This document shows, piece after piece, positions 50,557-58,853 of a stretch of 63,916 nucleotides of DNA. The stretch is from a virus. Position numbers and translations under genes: made by a program. The stretch spans positions 1-63,916 of the IMG/VR virus record IMGVR_UViG_3300044491_001200; one strand, 5' to 3'. The notes beneath the pieces were generated by a model that was not told the DNA's origin, did not search any database, and saw only the letters and a program-made list of their open reading frames with translations. Position 1 is the stretch's first letter, and every line of letters begins with the position of its first letter.

Positions 50557-51437
50557 AACTAAGGTATAGTGAAGCATTTTATTCAGTGCAAGGAGAAGGT
50601 AGGTTTGTTGGCGTACCAAGTATTTTCCTTAGAACTTTCGGATGTAATTTCGAATGTGCAGGTTTTGGTCAGCCCAAAGGCAACTTGATTCCTGTAACTG
50701 AAATGCCATATAATACCGATCCTTTAGCGGATAAAGAACATCCTAATGCTTATAAGAGAATTGAAGAACTTCCAGTCACTCCAGTAGGATGTGATTCTAG
50801 TGCTAGTTGGAGCAAGAAGTATAAACACTTACAGATGACTAAATCTGTTGATGAGGTGATTGATCACATCACTAGTTTACTTCCCAACAGCACATTCACC
50901 GGCCAACACGGTGAAGACATACACCTGGTGATCACAGGTGGTGAACCGCTACTAGGGTGGCAACGTGTTTGGCCGACTCTTTTAGACGAGTGTGTGAAAC
51001 GTGGGTTAAAGAATGTAACATTCGAAACTAACGGAACACAACTTGTTAAGAGCGATCTTATATCGTACTTTAACCTAACACAACCTAATCTACATGTAAC
51101 TTGGAGTACAAGTCCTAAGTTATCTATCAGTGGTGAGACTACTGAAGATGCATGTAAGCCAGACGCATTGGCTACTATGAACCATGTAGATAATAGTTTC
51201 TTATACACAAAGTTTGTTGTACGTGATGCAGAAGACTTTAATGAAGTTGATATGTTTGTACAAAATTATAAAGATAACGACATAGAACTTGACAGCATAT
51301 TCTGTATGCCCGAAGGTGCTACATTAGAACAACAATCACTAACAGAAAAAGAAGTTGCAGAAACTTGTTTGCAAACAGGATATAAGTTTAGTCCTAGATT
51401 GCATATTAGTTTGTTTGGTAACGCATGGGGTACATAA
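50553..51437 (+). CDS. queE: 7-carboxy-7-deazaguanine synthase, radical SAM
   Basis: 294 residues. N-terminal YSVQGEGRFVGVPSIFLRTFGCNFEC (substrate-binding GEG and Cys at about 30 and 34), then a long insertion before VGCDSSASW, which holds the third cluster Cys (about 78). VITGGEPLLGW (about 129-139) is the radical SAM GGE motif. The split cysteine cluster differs from the CX3CX2C of most QueE proteins but resembles other insertion-type QueE. It makes 7-carboxy-7-deazaguanine. Confidence 0.88.
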   Translation: MKLRYSEAFYSVQGEGRFVGVPSIFLRTFGCNFECAGFGQPKGNLIPVTEMPYNTDPLADKEHPNAYKRIEELPVTPVGCDSSASWSKKYKHLQMTKSVDEVIDHITSLLPNSTFTGQHGEDIHLVITGGEPLLGWQRVWPTLLDECVKRGLKNVTFETNGTQLVKSDLISYFNLTQPNLHVTWSTSPKLSISGETTEDACKPDALATMNHVDNSFLYTKFVVRDAEDFNEVDMFVQNYKDNDIELDSIFCMPEGATLEQQSLTEKEVAETCLQTGYKFSPRLHISLFGNAWGT

Positions 51438-51892
51438 TGCAAGAGCTTTGGCATAAACATATTTGGAAGATTACATTTATTATTTGTTTGCCATTGTTAT
51501 CTGCATGGGCATTTGCAGATGAGATTGTAGGCTACACTGAACATGGTACGCCTGTTTATGAAAGCGAACTGCAAACAAAACCTACCGAAGTAACCAAACG
51601 TATAAAGATACCTGCACACCGCATTAGAAGTTATGAGAGTGTAGACTTTAGCACAATTATTGTACATGCTAGAACAAAGGGCATAGATAAAAGTTATGAA
51701 CTAAAAACAGCAGGATGTTTTGATATAGACTGGGCACATCAAATATCATTTGATTCATTTAGTTCAATGTATATTAGAGTTGGAGATAAAATTAGATATC
51801 AAACACTAACTCCTAGTTGGAGATACTCTGGAAACTATTGTGTAATAACAAAGATTACAGAAGTCAACATTGAGGACGATGATGTTCGTTAA
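51437..51892 (+). CDS. secreted/periplasmic protein, unknown
   Basis: 151 residues from ATG 51437, overlapping the queE stop by 1 nt. Signal peptide with hydrophobic core (about 12-25) and likely cleavage after AFA. The mature part is beta-rich with two Cys (about 92 and 135), possibly a disulfide. No family recognised. Confidence 0.68.
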   Translation: MQELWHKHIWKITFIICLPLLSAWAFADEIVGYTEHGTPVYESELQTKPTEVTKRIKIPAHRIRSYESVDFSTIIVHARTKGIDKSYELKTAGCFDIDWAHQISFDSFSSMYIRVGDKIRYQTLTPSWRYSGNYCVITKITEVNIEDDDVR

Positions 51893-52055
51893 GGCTTGTA
51901 GTGAATGTGAAAAGTTTGTAACAGGTAATCCTGTTTATCACACACCAAACTATGAGCATGTATTTTGCGATGCATATTGTAGTAACGCATGGTATAGCAA
52001 AACATTTGTAAAGATGGATGCTAAGAAAGACCAAACGGAGAATAATAATGATTGA
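51879..52055 (+). CDS. small zinc-binding-like protein
   Basis: 58 residues from the ATG pair at 51879/51882. CSECEKF and VFCDAYCSNAW form a C-x2-C ... C-x3-C set, similar to short zinc fingers. Overlaps the previous gene by 14 nt. Confidence 0.62.
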   Translation: MMFVKACSECEKFVTGNPVYHTPNYEHVFCDAYCSNAWYSKTFVKMDAKKDQTENNND

Positions 52056-52224
52056 TGGAGTAGTATTGATGGCAATAATAGTGCCAGTAATAATAACTTT
52101 ATTTGTGTTTATGGTGCAACTTATAAATGGTAATGTTGGATCGAAAGGTATAACACAACCTTATAAAACAAAGAGCGGTAAGACACATACTGCTAAAAAA
52201 GAAAGAAGTGAGTATATAGTATGA
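52048..52224 (+). CDS. single-pass membrane protein, unknown
   Basis: 58 residues from ATG 52048 (GGAG 9 nt upstream). One transmembrane helix (about 4-26) and a basic cytoplasmic-type tail. Overlaps both neighbours. Confidence 0.65.
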   Translation: MIDGVVLMAIIVPVIITLFVFMVQLINGNVGSKGITQPYKTKSGKTHTAKKERSEYIV

Positions 52225-52736
52225 GTAAGAAAACAAAATTACCTTTTAGTATGATGCCTGCTAGTTGGGGTCTGAAAGGAAAGGCACGAGCAAGAGCAGA
52301 AGCAGAATACTATTACGAAGGTGTAGAACTAGAAAAACAATTAGCATTTATTGATTGTGATACTGATCACGATAAAAGTATTGCTGAACTTGATGTTGAA
52401 CTTAAAGAAGGTGTAATAGATGAGCAACAATATGATAAGAAAGTTGCAACTATTAGGAAAGAACCTTGGGTTGAAGTTAAAAAGTTAGAAGTAAATCCAG
52501 AAAATGCTAAAGCAGGATACATGGAACTAGATTGGAACGACGAGTTTGTTGCAATGCTACAAGGGAATGGATACACTGGTGAGAGTGATGAGAGTGTAGT
52601 AAACAAATGGTTCAATGATGTATGTAGAACTGTTTTATTGCAGGAAATAGAAGACCAAGACTATGGATTACAACCACAAGGTGATGTAATTAAAGTTACA
52701 AACCCTAATGTAACAATAGAGGGACCAAATGACTGA
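52221..52736 (+). CDS. conserved-type phage protein, unknown
   Basis: 171 residues. Begins LPFSMMPASWGLKGKARARAE; charged and helical (AEAEYYYEGVELEKQL), acidic C-terminus. The PASWGL/KARA start recurs in small proteins near RNase H in marine T4-like phages as I recall. Function unknown. Confidence 0.7.
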   Translation: MSKKTKLPFSMMPASWGLKGKARARAEAEYYYEGVELEKQLAFIDCDTDHDKSIAELDVELKEGVIDEQQYDKKVATIRKEPWVEVKKLEVNPENAKAGYMELDWNDEFVAMLQGNGYTGESDESVVNKWFNDVCRTVLLQEIEDQDYGLQPQGDVIKVTNPNVTIEGPND

Positions 52737-52995
52737 AGATAATAACCCAAATAAACTTGCTAAACAGAAGTTAGCAACATTAGTAAACACTTATATTGCT
52801 CCTCAAATAGCAAGTTTTGTTAAAAAACTAAGTGATGTTGAGCTTGTAGAACTACTTAAAAGTTTTAAGACCATGAATATTGATCTAATAAATGACTTGA
52901 CAAAAGAGGCAAAAGAGCGTAAAATAATGAGTGATAGTTGGGAAGAAGAAAGTCCCTTTGATAAACTTATAGAAGGTGGAATAGCAGACAAATGA
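52729..52995 (+). CDS. small helical protein upstream of rnh, unknown
   Basis: 88 residues, helical and acidic. Overlaps its neighbours by 8 and 4 nt. No motif. Confidence 0.68.
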   Translation: MTEDNNPNKLAKQKLATLVNTYIAPQIASFVKKLSDVELVELLKSFKTMNIDLINDLTKEAKERKIMSDSWEEESPFDKLIEGGIADK

Positions 52996-53984
52996 ATTAT
53001 TTACTTGTAGATGGATTAAACATGTTCATGAGAGCCAAGCACGTTGGTGGCAGAGGCAATGACATAGATACTAAGATTGGTATGGCAATGCATATCATGT
53101 TTAACAGCATCAACAAGTGTTGGAGAGAGTTTGACGGCGACCATGTTGTATTGTGTTTAGAAGGACGTTCATGGCGTAAAGACTTTTACGAGCCTTACAA
53201 GAAGAATAGAAAAGTAATTGCTGATCAACGTAGTGTCAGAGAACAAGAAGATGATGAACTATACTTTGAAGCATATGATGATATGGTACAGTTCTTTTCT
53301 AACAAAACTAATTGTACTGTATTGAGATGTGAACAAGCAGAAGCAGATGATATGATTGCTATTTGGACACAACAACATCCTAACGATAACCATTATATTA
53401 TTAGTACAGATAGTGACTTCTATCAGTTACTAGCACCTAATGTAACGCAGTATAACGGCACAACGGATCAAGTAGTTACATTAGAAGGTTGGAAAGATTT
53501 AAAGACTGGAGATACTGTTATAGATAAGAAGACAGGCGAACCTAAGAAGCCAATCGATCCCAAGTTTATATTGTTTGAAAAGTGTGTTAGAGGCGATAGT
53601 TCAGACAATGTGTTTAGTTCCTACCCAGGTGCTAGACTTAAAGGCACTAAAAACAAAACAGGTATCACAGAAGCATTTGAAGATCAAGATGCTGGTGGAT
53701 ACAATTATAATAACTTTATGTTACAACGTTGGGTTGATCATGAAGAAGTAGAGCACAGAGTTAGAGATGACTTTGAGCGTAATAAGATTCTAATTGATCT
53801 CACAGAACAACCAGATGAGATTAAAGAGCTCTGCATAGAGCGAATGAATGAACAGAAGAAGAGTGAAGTTGTACCACAAGTAGGTATACACTTTATGAAG
53901 TTCTGTGCTAAATGGAACCTACAACGTATGAGCGAGGCGGCTCAAACATACGCACCTATGTTAAATGGGAAGTGGGATGAGTAA
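52992..53984 (+). CDS. rnh: RNase H / 5'-3' exonuclease (T4 Rnh-like, FEN family)
   Basis: 330 residues (T4 305). LLVDGLNMFMR (4-14), HVVLCLEGRSWRKDFYEPYKKNRK (key residues about 50-73), EQAEADDMIA (about 117-126) with metal-binding acids, STDSDFYQL (about 138-146) and RGDSSDNV (about 203-210). Removes RNA primers on the lagging strand, working with gp43, gp45 and the ligase in this window. Confidence 0.95.
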   Translation: MNYLLVDGLNMFMRAKHVGGRGNDIDTKIGMAMHIMFNSINKCWREFDGDHVVLCLEGRSWRKDFYEPYKKNRKVIADQRSVREQEDDELYFEAYDDMVQFFSNKTNCTVLRCEQAEADDMIAIWTQQHPNDNHYIISTDSDFYQLLAPNVTQYNGTTDQVVTLEGWKDLKTGDTVIDKKTGEPKKPIDPKFILFEKCVRGDSSDNVFSSYPGARLKGTKNKTGITEAFEDQDAGGYNYNNFMLQRWVDHEEVEHRVRDDFERNKILIDLTEQPDEIKELCIERMNEQKKSEVVPQVGIHFMKFCAKWNLQRMSEAAQTYAPMLNGKWDE

Positions 53985-54141
53985 ACTAAACGAGGACATA
54001 GACACTATGATTGAGGAAATCAAACAACCAAAGGCTACTAAAAAGTATATTTACGAGTCGCCTGATAAAGGTAAAACTGTCTACAGACGAGAGTTTGGGT
54101 CAGATGTCCGTGAACTTGTTGAGGAGAAAACAAATGATTAA
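53977..54141 (+). CDS. 54-residue protein, unknown
   Basis: Starts 8 nt before the rnh stop; overlaps the next gene by 8 nt. Charged, helical. The longer frame starting at 54011 in another register overlaps it and is an extension of the next gene. Confidence 0.58.
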   Translation: MSKLNEDIDTMIEEIKQPKATKKYIYESPDKGKTVYRREFGSDVRELVEEKTND

Positions 54142-54661
54142 ATTCAAAGAGCAGGTTAAACTGCAAAAGATAAGCGAAGATGCTTGGATAGTAAACGATG
54201 ATACAAAACGTGTAGGTATTCTACATAAGACTGTGCAGGATAAATTTACATACTTGGATAAAACTGAGACAGTAATTTTTGAAAACGACACAGAAGTAAA
54301 AGAATTCTTTAAGAACGAGTTTGTATTTGATGAAGGTACAGAGTTAGATGTAACTCAGCCAGCAACATTTTATATTAAAGGCTATCCAGTTGATTATCTA
54401 AATCCAATACCAGTAGATCCAAGTGATCCAGACTACCTAGAGCATATACCGTTGTTCTCTAAAACAGAAAACAGTAAGATTTATTATGCGGCAGGTTGGT
54501 ATGCTGTAAACTTCGAGAAGGGTTGGAAACATGCAAACTGTCCTAAACTTAACACGTTAGTTATGTATGGTTATGAAGGACCATTTAAGACTAATATGGA
54601 ACTTAAACAAAGACTAAAAGTTCTTAATAAGTTAAAGAGACAGGCTCAAAAACATGTCTAA
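54134..54661 (+). CDS. conserved-type phage protein, unknown
   Basis: 175 residues from ATG 54134, preceded by GAGGAG; the frame extends upstream to 54011, but that part is basic and unlike the rest and overlaps the 53977 gene. Contains PATFYIKGYPVDYLNPIPVD and AGWYAVNFEKGW, a beta-rich fold. Function unknown. Confidence 0.7.
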   Translation: MIKFKEQVKLQKISEDAWIVNDDTKRVGILHKTVQDKFTYLDKTETVIFENDTEVKEFFKNEFVFDEGTELDVTQPATFYIKGYPVDYLNPIPVDPSDPDYLEHIPLFSKTENSKIYYAAGWYAVNFEKGWKHANCPKLNTLVMYGYEGPFKTNMELKQRLKVLNKLKRQAQKHV

Positions 54662-54845
54662 TGACCTTAGTAATTTAGATAAATTTATACATAGGGTCAA
54701 TGCTTTGAGAGAAGCAAAGGTATCCGAAACATCATTTGATGTTGCATTCTTAGGCAAAGTTATTGATGAACTGCAACCTAGTAAGCAAGTTAAAGTTAAA
54801 GAAGATGTAAACATCACAATACGTGATGGAGGCAAATTTAAATAA
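54654..54845 (+). CDS. 63-residue protein, unknown
   Basis: Helical N-terminal half, then VKVKEDVNITIRDGGKFK. Overlaps both neighbours (8 and 1 nt). No motif. Confidence 0.62.
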   Translation: MSNDLSNLDKFIHRVNALREAKVSETSFDVAFLGKVIDELQPSKQVKVKEDVNITIRDGGKFK

Positions 54846-55195
54846 TGGTTGAAATAGTTCCTAGGAAAATACGAGAAATGCTATCACGAGTAACAGGAAC
54901 TACACCACAAACATCTGGTATACATTTACATGAAGACAAAGACTGGAGAGACGGTTGCGGTTACAATGTAAGATGTAAATACGATGTTATATATGATAGC
55001 GGAAGATTTACAGGTAAAGATGAAGAGTGGGCTGATGTAGGCATTCCACATGGTATTCTTCACATGATAAATAATAAGTGCCCAGGTAACTTCGGATGGA
55101 GATTTGAAGTAGAAGGCACTACCAAATATGCAATTATATCGTTTGACGACAAGGAATATGCATTTTGGTTTAGACTTAAACACAGTAAACAATAA
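54845..55195 (+). CDS. conserved-type phage protein, unknown
   Basis: 116 residues, beta-rich, with WRDGCGYNVRCKYDVIY and DDKEYAFWFRLKH. Precedes the glutaredoxin by 8 nt. No family recognised. Confidence 0.68.
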   Translation: MVEIVPRKIREMLSRVTGTTPQTSGIHLHEDKDWRDGCGYNVRCKYDVIYDSGRFTGKDEEWADVGIPHGILHMINNKCPGNFGWRFEVEGTTKYAIISFDDKEYAFWFRLKHSKQ

Positions 55196-55203
55196 GGAGA
55201 CAC

Positions 55204-55434
55204 ATGAAAGTAGAAATATATAGCAAACCGGCATGTCCGTTTTGCGTTCAAGCAAAAAACTTAGCAGAACAAAAAGGTTATGATTTAACGTACAAGATGT
55301 TAGATGAGGACTTCAGTAGAGAACAATTATTCGAAGTGTTCCCAACAGCAAGAACATTCCCACAAATTATAGTAGACGGCGAGAAAATCGGCGGCTTTAC
55401 TGAATTTAAAGCACTAGTAGACAAAAGTATGTAA
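55204..55434 (+). CDS. grx: glutaredoxin
   Basis: 76 residues. Active site CPFC (11-14), TFPQIIVDG with cis-Pro (about 51-59) and GGF (63-65): complete glutaredoxin fold. Supplies reducing power, for example to ribonucleotide reductase as T4 NrdC does; no reductase gene is in the window. AAGGAG ribosome binding site. Confidence 0.95.
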   Translation: MKVEIYSKPACPFCVQAKNLAEQKGYDLTYKMLDEDFSREQLFEVFPTARTFPQIIVDGEKIGGFTEFKALVDKSM

Positions 55435-55468
55435 TGCCTTGAAAACAGACTACAAAATATTAAATCAG

Positions 55469-55867
55469 ATGGAAACAGAAAAAATAGAAGAAAAACTCAG
55501 TTCTGAAGTTAGAGAAGAGTTTGCCAACAGTACAATGACTAAAACTGGCCGACTTGCTATGGAACTTGCCGCTGAACGATCTCGTCTTAGACAAGAGATG
55601 GAAGAATTACAGGTTCAGGTTGAAGACTTAAAGCCAGCAACTCCAACAGGAACTGTTGACAGTTATGTTAAATGGGTTGCAACTATACTCGGTGTAGTTG
55701 GCGTGTTTATAATGAGTGCAGGATTTAGTACACTAGGACAAGTATGCTATGCACTAGCGGCATGTTGTTGGATCTATGTAGGGCATTGTTGGAATGACAA
55801 AGCAATTATGATAGGTAGTGCTATCTCAGGAACAGCAGTTTTAATGAACTTAGTAGAGATACTATAG
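55469..55867 (+). CDS. coiled-coil membrane protein, unknown
   Basis: 132 residues from ATG 55469; the frame also allows a TTG start at 55439. N-terminal coiled coil (about 1-60), then three hydrophobic segments (about 66-88, 90-106 and 110-130). Neither start has a good ribosome binding site, so the start is uncertain. A membrane-anchored late function is possible. Confidence 0.65.
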   Translation: METEKIEEKLSSEVREEFANSTMTKTGRLAMELAAERSRLRQEMEELQVQVEDLKPATPTGTVDSYVKWVATILGVVGVFIMSAGFSTLGQVCYALAACCWIYVGHCWNDKAIMIGSAISGTAVLMNLVEIL

Positions 55868-55869
55868 AA

Positions 55870-56487
55870 ATGCCTAGACTAGAATTTGATTTCGATCAAA
55901 GATTTATACAAGAATACTTTGCAGATTTACCTATAGGCAGAGCACTCATAATTGGTGCTAACGAAGGATTCAATAATCCATCTTACAGTTTAATAGAAAA
56001 GGGTTGGAGAGCAGTATGTTGTGAGCCTAACCCTTTTGCCCTAAGCAGATTCTTAACTAATCAAAACAAATATCTAGAGCAAATTACATTTGTAAATTGT
56101 GCAATCACACCTACACCAGGTAAACTAACACCTTTTTATCTAGCAGAAAGACATGCAATGTCAAGCCTACATAATAATTGGTTGGACTTACAAGTAGAAA
56201 GAGGTGTATGTCCAGAAGATCAAGCAATTCAACAAGAGATACTGACACACACGTTAAGTTTCCAAGAACTACTTGATAAGGTAGGTGTTGACTTTGATTT
56301 AGTAGTAATTGATGCAGAGGGTGTTGATCCTGAGTTATTAGGTGCTATAGATTGGAGTCAATTATCTAAATGCAGTATGATATGTGTAGAAGATATTGGG
56401 TCAGGTGCTAAGTGGATAGAAGATGTAGGGTTTAAACTCTACCATAAATCACCAAGTAATTACTTCTACAACAGAGTTTTAGACTAA
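55870..56487 (+). CDS. FkbM-family methyltransferase
   Basis: 205 residues. ALIIGANEGFNNPSY (about 25-39) is the SAM loop, VCCEPNPFALSRF (about 48-60) the acidic strand 2, and FDLVVIDAEGVDPELLGAIDW (about 139-159) the FkbM signature. Members O-methylate sugars or small molecules. It fits with the glycan-active genes nearby (SGNH 57798, glycosyltransferase 46271). Confidence 0.9.
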   Translation: MPRLEFDFDQRFIQEYFADLPIGRALIIGANEGFNNPSYSLIEKGWRAVCCEPNPFALSRFLTNQNKYLEQITFVNCAITPTPGKLTPFYLAERHAMSSLHNNWLDLQVERGVCPEDQAIQQEILTHTLSFQELLDKVGVDFDLVVIDAEGVDPELLGAIDWSQLSKCSMICVEDIGSGAKWIEDVGFKLYHKSPSNYFYNRVLD

Positions 56488-56514
56488 TTAAAACATGTTT
56501 TTATCAGTTTTTTT

Positions 56515-56522
56515 GATAAATA
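56515..56522 (+). promoter_or_regulatory. late promoter GATAAATA
   Basis: 21 nt before the ATG at 56544. It overlaps a 7-bp inverted repeat (TTTATCA/TGATAAA, about 56500-56520). Confidence 0.65.
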
Positions 56523-56543
56523 AATGTATAGGAGACTATACAC

Positions 56544-56855
56544 ATGAGCAGACCAAAACCGACAATATTGCTAGAAGCAGTACATAAGGACACATACAAG
56601 GCAGAGCAGATCCTTAAGGCTGAAGCAATTTATAGTGTCTTTTATAAAAGCAATCCTATAAACTTTAGAACTTTAAACAAACTTATCAGTTACCCAGGTC
56701 CTAAGTATAAGAAAGTATCTTTTAGTAATAGCGGACATGCATTTAACCTAGCAGATAAACTTAATAAAACTTTCCAAACAGATGAGTTTACAGTGGTAAA
56801 ACTTACTCAAGGAGAAGTAATAAATGAGGAAGATCTCACTTCACCGAACGAGTAA
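56544..56855 (+). CDS. small conserved-type phage protein
   Basis: 103 residues, basic: KYKKVSFSNSGHAFNLADKLN (key residues about 54-74). Late promoter upstream. Similar small proteins occur in marine T4-like phages. Function unknown. Confidence 0.7.
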   Translation: MSRPKPTILLEAVHKDTYKAEQILKAEAIYSVFYKSNPINFRTLNKLISYPGPKYKKVSFSNSGHAFNLADKLNKTFQTDEFTVVKLTQGEVINEEDLTSPNE

Positions 56856-57423
56856 ACAGTTACTTAACTCTACTCCATATTCCATTGACGACGAAACACT
56901 TTATGTTTTTAAAGACATCTTTGACAACGAAATATTGAGAGCCTTACATAGTTTTAAAGTAAATAATCAATCTAAACTCGTTCCACAACAAGAAGACAAA
57001 CAAAGAATAGGATGGAACTGTAGTGAAGATATGCCCGGCTGTCCTTTTGATGAAGGAGACTTTGCAGTAATATTAGAAACCATAAACGATCTATGCAATG
57101 CTAATTTTACACATACAAGTTTAGCATTATGGGAAGACACAGACGGTTATAAGATAGATAAACATGTAGATAACAAAAGTTTTACAGCGGCTATGCAAAT
57201 ATTTCTACCTACATATGGTGAAGCAATGGCAATACAAGACAGCGAACCTTTGCGTAATACAGGCACACAATTTTATAACAACAATCCGGAAGGCATGATT
57301 CAAGTACCTTTCATACCTAATACAGGATACTTCATAACAAACTCTCAAAAAGTATTTCATAGTAGTGGAGAACCAGTACCACAAGGATTTATTAGATCCA
57401 GTGCGTATTTTATATTCAAATGA
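56824..57423 (+). CDS. 2OG-Fe(II) oxygenase-like protein
   Basis: 199 residues. HxD in IDKHVDNKSF (about 119-128), IFLPTYGE and GTQFYNN, a distal His in QKVFHSSGEP (about 176-185) and Arg in GFIRSSAYF (about 188-196). Related in layout to the two minus-strand oxygenases at 34775 and 35445; GTQFYNN here matches GTQFWKP there. Overlaps both neighbours. Confidence 0.82.
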   Translation: MRKISLHRTSKQLLNSTPYSIDDETLYVFKDIFDNEILRALHSFKVNNQSKLVPQQEDKQRIGWNCSEDMPGCPFDEGDFAVILETINDLCNANFTHTSLALWEDTDGYKIDKHVDNKSFTAAMQIFLPTYGEAMAIQDSEPLRNTGTQFYNNNPEGMIQVPFIPNTGYFITNSQKVFHSSGEPVPQGFIRSSAYFIFK

Positions 57424-57782
57424 TAGAGCAAACACTACAATGGCAATTAGCAAACAAACTCCAAAAACTATATGATACTCTAGAGAAGTACGAAGTAGCA
57501 GAAGTTTGCTATATGATATTTAAAAACTTTGCATACAATCAGAACAAAGTAAGTGGTTTACGTTTAACCAAACTAGGCTACAATTTATTAAAGCCACATT
57601 ACGACTCACATGATTTCACAGCAGATGAGGGAATACACAAGAAACTATTACTGGTTTTACACAAACAAATGAAATGGCCTTACTATTTAGATAAAAAGAA
57701 ATTAGTACTGTTTAACGACGATGATGCCATGTGGTTAAAGATGACTGGCTCTGTCGAAAAATTTGCAAAAGGCTTAGAATAG
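57420..57782 (+). CDS. small conserved-type phage protein
   Basis: 120 residues: an N-terminal helix, then LRLTKLGYNLLKPHYDSHDF (about 47-66) and WPYYLDKKKLVLFNDDDAMWLKMTG. I recall homologues in marine T4-like phages as proteins of unknown function. Overlaps the oxygenase by 4 nt. Confidence 0.72.
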   Translation: MIEQTLQWQLANKLQKLYDTLEKYEVAEVCYMIFKNFAYNQNKVSGLRLTKLGYNLLKPHYDSHDFTADEGIHKKLLLVLHKQMKWPYYLDKKKLVLFNDDDAMWLKMTGSVEKFAKGLE

Positions 57783-57784
57783 GG

Positions 57785-57792
57785 TATAAATA
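57785..57792 (+). promoter_or_regulatory. late promoter TATAAATA, leaderless
   Basis: Perfect T4 late element ending 5 nt before the ATG at 57798. Confidence 0.78.
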
Positions 57793-57797
57793 TAACA

Positions 57798-58853
57798 ATG
57801 GCGTCAAGTATAAATCTCAATAGATTATTTCCTTTAACAAACAAACTGACTTTACCTGAAGTCTGTCATCCTAAATGGGTAAACTTAGGTGAGAATGGCA
57901 AGGTAGAAAGAACAGCGGACGGTTTTGTTGTTCAATGGATACCAACTGACAGTTACGAAAGATATCAAACACATGGCAACAAAGACTACGACGAAAGGTC
58001 TATGTACAAATTAAACAAACATTGTTTTAGAGCAGACAACTTTAAGTCAACAAGACATAGTAAGAAAAAGAAAATAATGTTTGCTGGTTGCAGTCATACA
58101 TTTGGTATTGGTGTAGATCAACACGAAACTTATGCTGATATTATATGCAAAGAATATGATGCTGTCAACTGGAATATAGGTGCAGGTGGTATTGGTAATG
58201 AAACAATAGTACTAAACATTACACAAATGATTGATAACGGTTACATACCAGATATATTATATGTGCAATGGAGTTACCTACACAGACAATTGATGCTAAC
58301 GGATAACGATATACATAGCACACTATCAACAAAAGCATTTGCTGGTAAGCCTGACGGTAGATATCATAGTCCGTATTTTGATTCTTATTGTGACTACATG
58401 AAAAACAAGATAAATAATGCAACATGGGATGACTCTGTAACATCTTTGAACAATCAACTTGACGAACTAGAAGATTATAGATTAGAGGATGATTTAAAAG
58501 AGTTATACCATTGGCATGGTAAAGATGATAGTAAAAGCGAATCTCTTAAAGCAGGAGAATACTTTGCAACATTTGGTTCTAAAGCATTACTAAATCAATA
58601 CTATCTATTAAGAGAGAACGTTATAAACTTATGTAAATTGCATAACATAGTTCTTAAAGAGATACATGCAGATATGCAGATAGTAGAGTTTTTAGCAGAA
58701 ACTGTTATACCTAACAAAGGTTATACAACTGGTGATGTGCCGGTAACATTAGACAGTTTAAGCACAGACTTTGGCAGAGATAATCTACACTATGGTAAAG
58801 AATCTAATAAAGCATGGGCAAAATATTTAATGGATTATACAAATGAAAAATAA
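57798..58853 (+). CDS. SGNH hydrolase-like protein
   Basis: 351 residues. Block I-like MFAGCSHTFGIGVD (about 94-107), block II-like NIGAGGIGNETIV (about 124-136) and VQWSYLHRQ (about 155-163); a C-terminal DNLHYGKESNKAWAKYL (about 328-344) supplies the DxxH-like site. Serine is preceded by Cys (GCSH instead of GDSH), as in some sugar O-acyl hydrolases. The gene after it is a radical SAM enzyme overlapping by 11 nt. Confidence 0.78.
   Translation: MASSINLNRLFPLTNKLTLPEVCHPKWVNLGENGKVERTADGFVVQWIPTDSYERYQTHGNKDYDERSMYKLNKHCFRADNFKSTRHSKKKKIMFAGCSHTFGIGVDQHETYADIICKEYDAVNWNIGAGGIGNETIVLNITQMIDNGYIPDILYVQWSYLHRQLMLTDNDIHSTLSTKAFAGKPDGRYHSPYFDSYCDYMKNKINNATWDDSVTSLNNQLDELEDYRLEDDLKELYHWHGKDDSKSESLKAGEYFATFGSKALLNQYYLLRENVINLCKLHNIVLKEIHADMQIVEFLAETVIPNKGYTTGDVPVTLDSLSTDFGRDNLHYGKESNKAWAKYLMDYTNEK

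Noticed and set aside
56500-56520. Inverted repeat TTTATCA/TGATAAA as a terminator
   Set aside because: Weak A/T stem whose right arm is part of a late promoter; likely coincidental.
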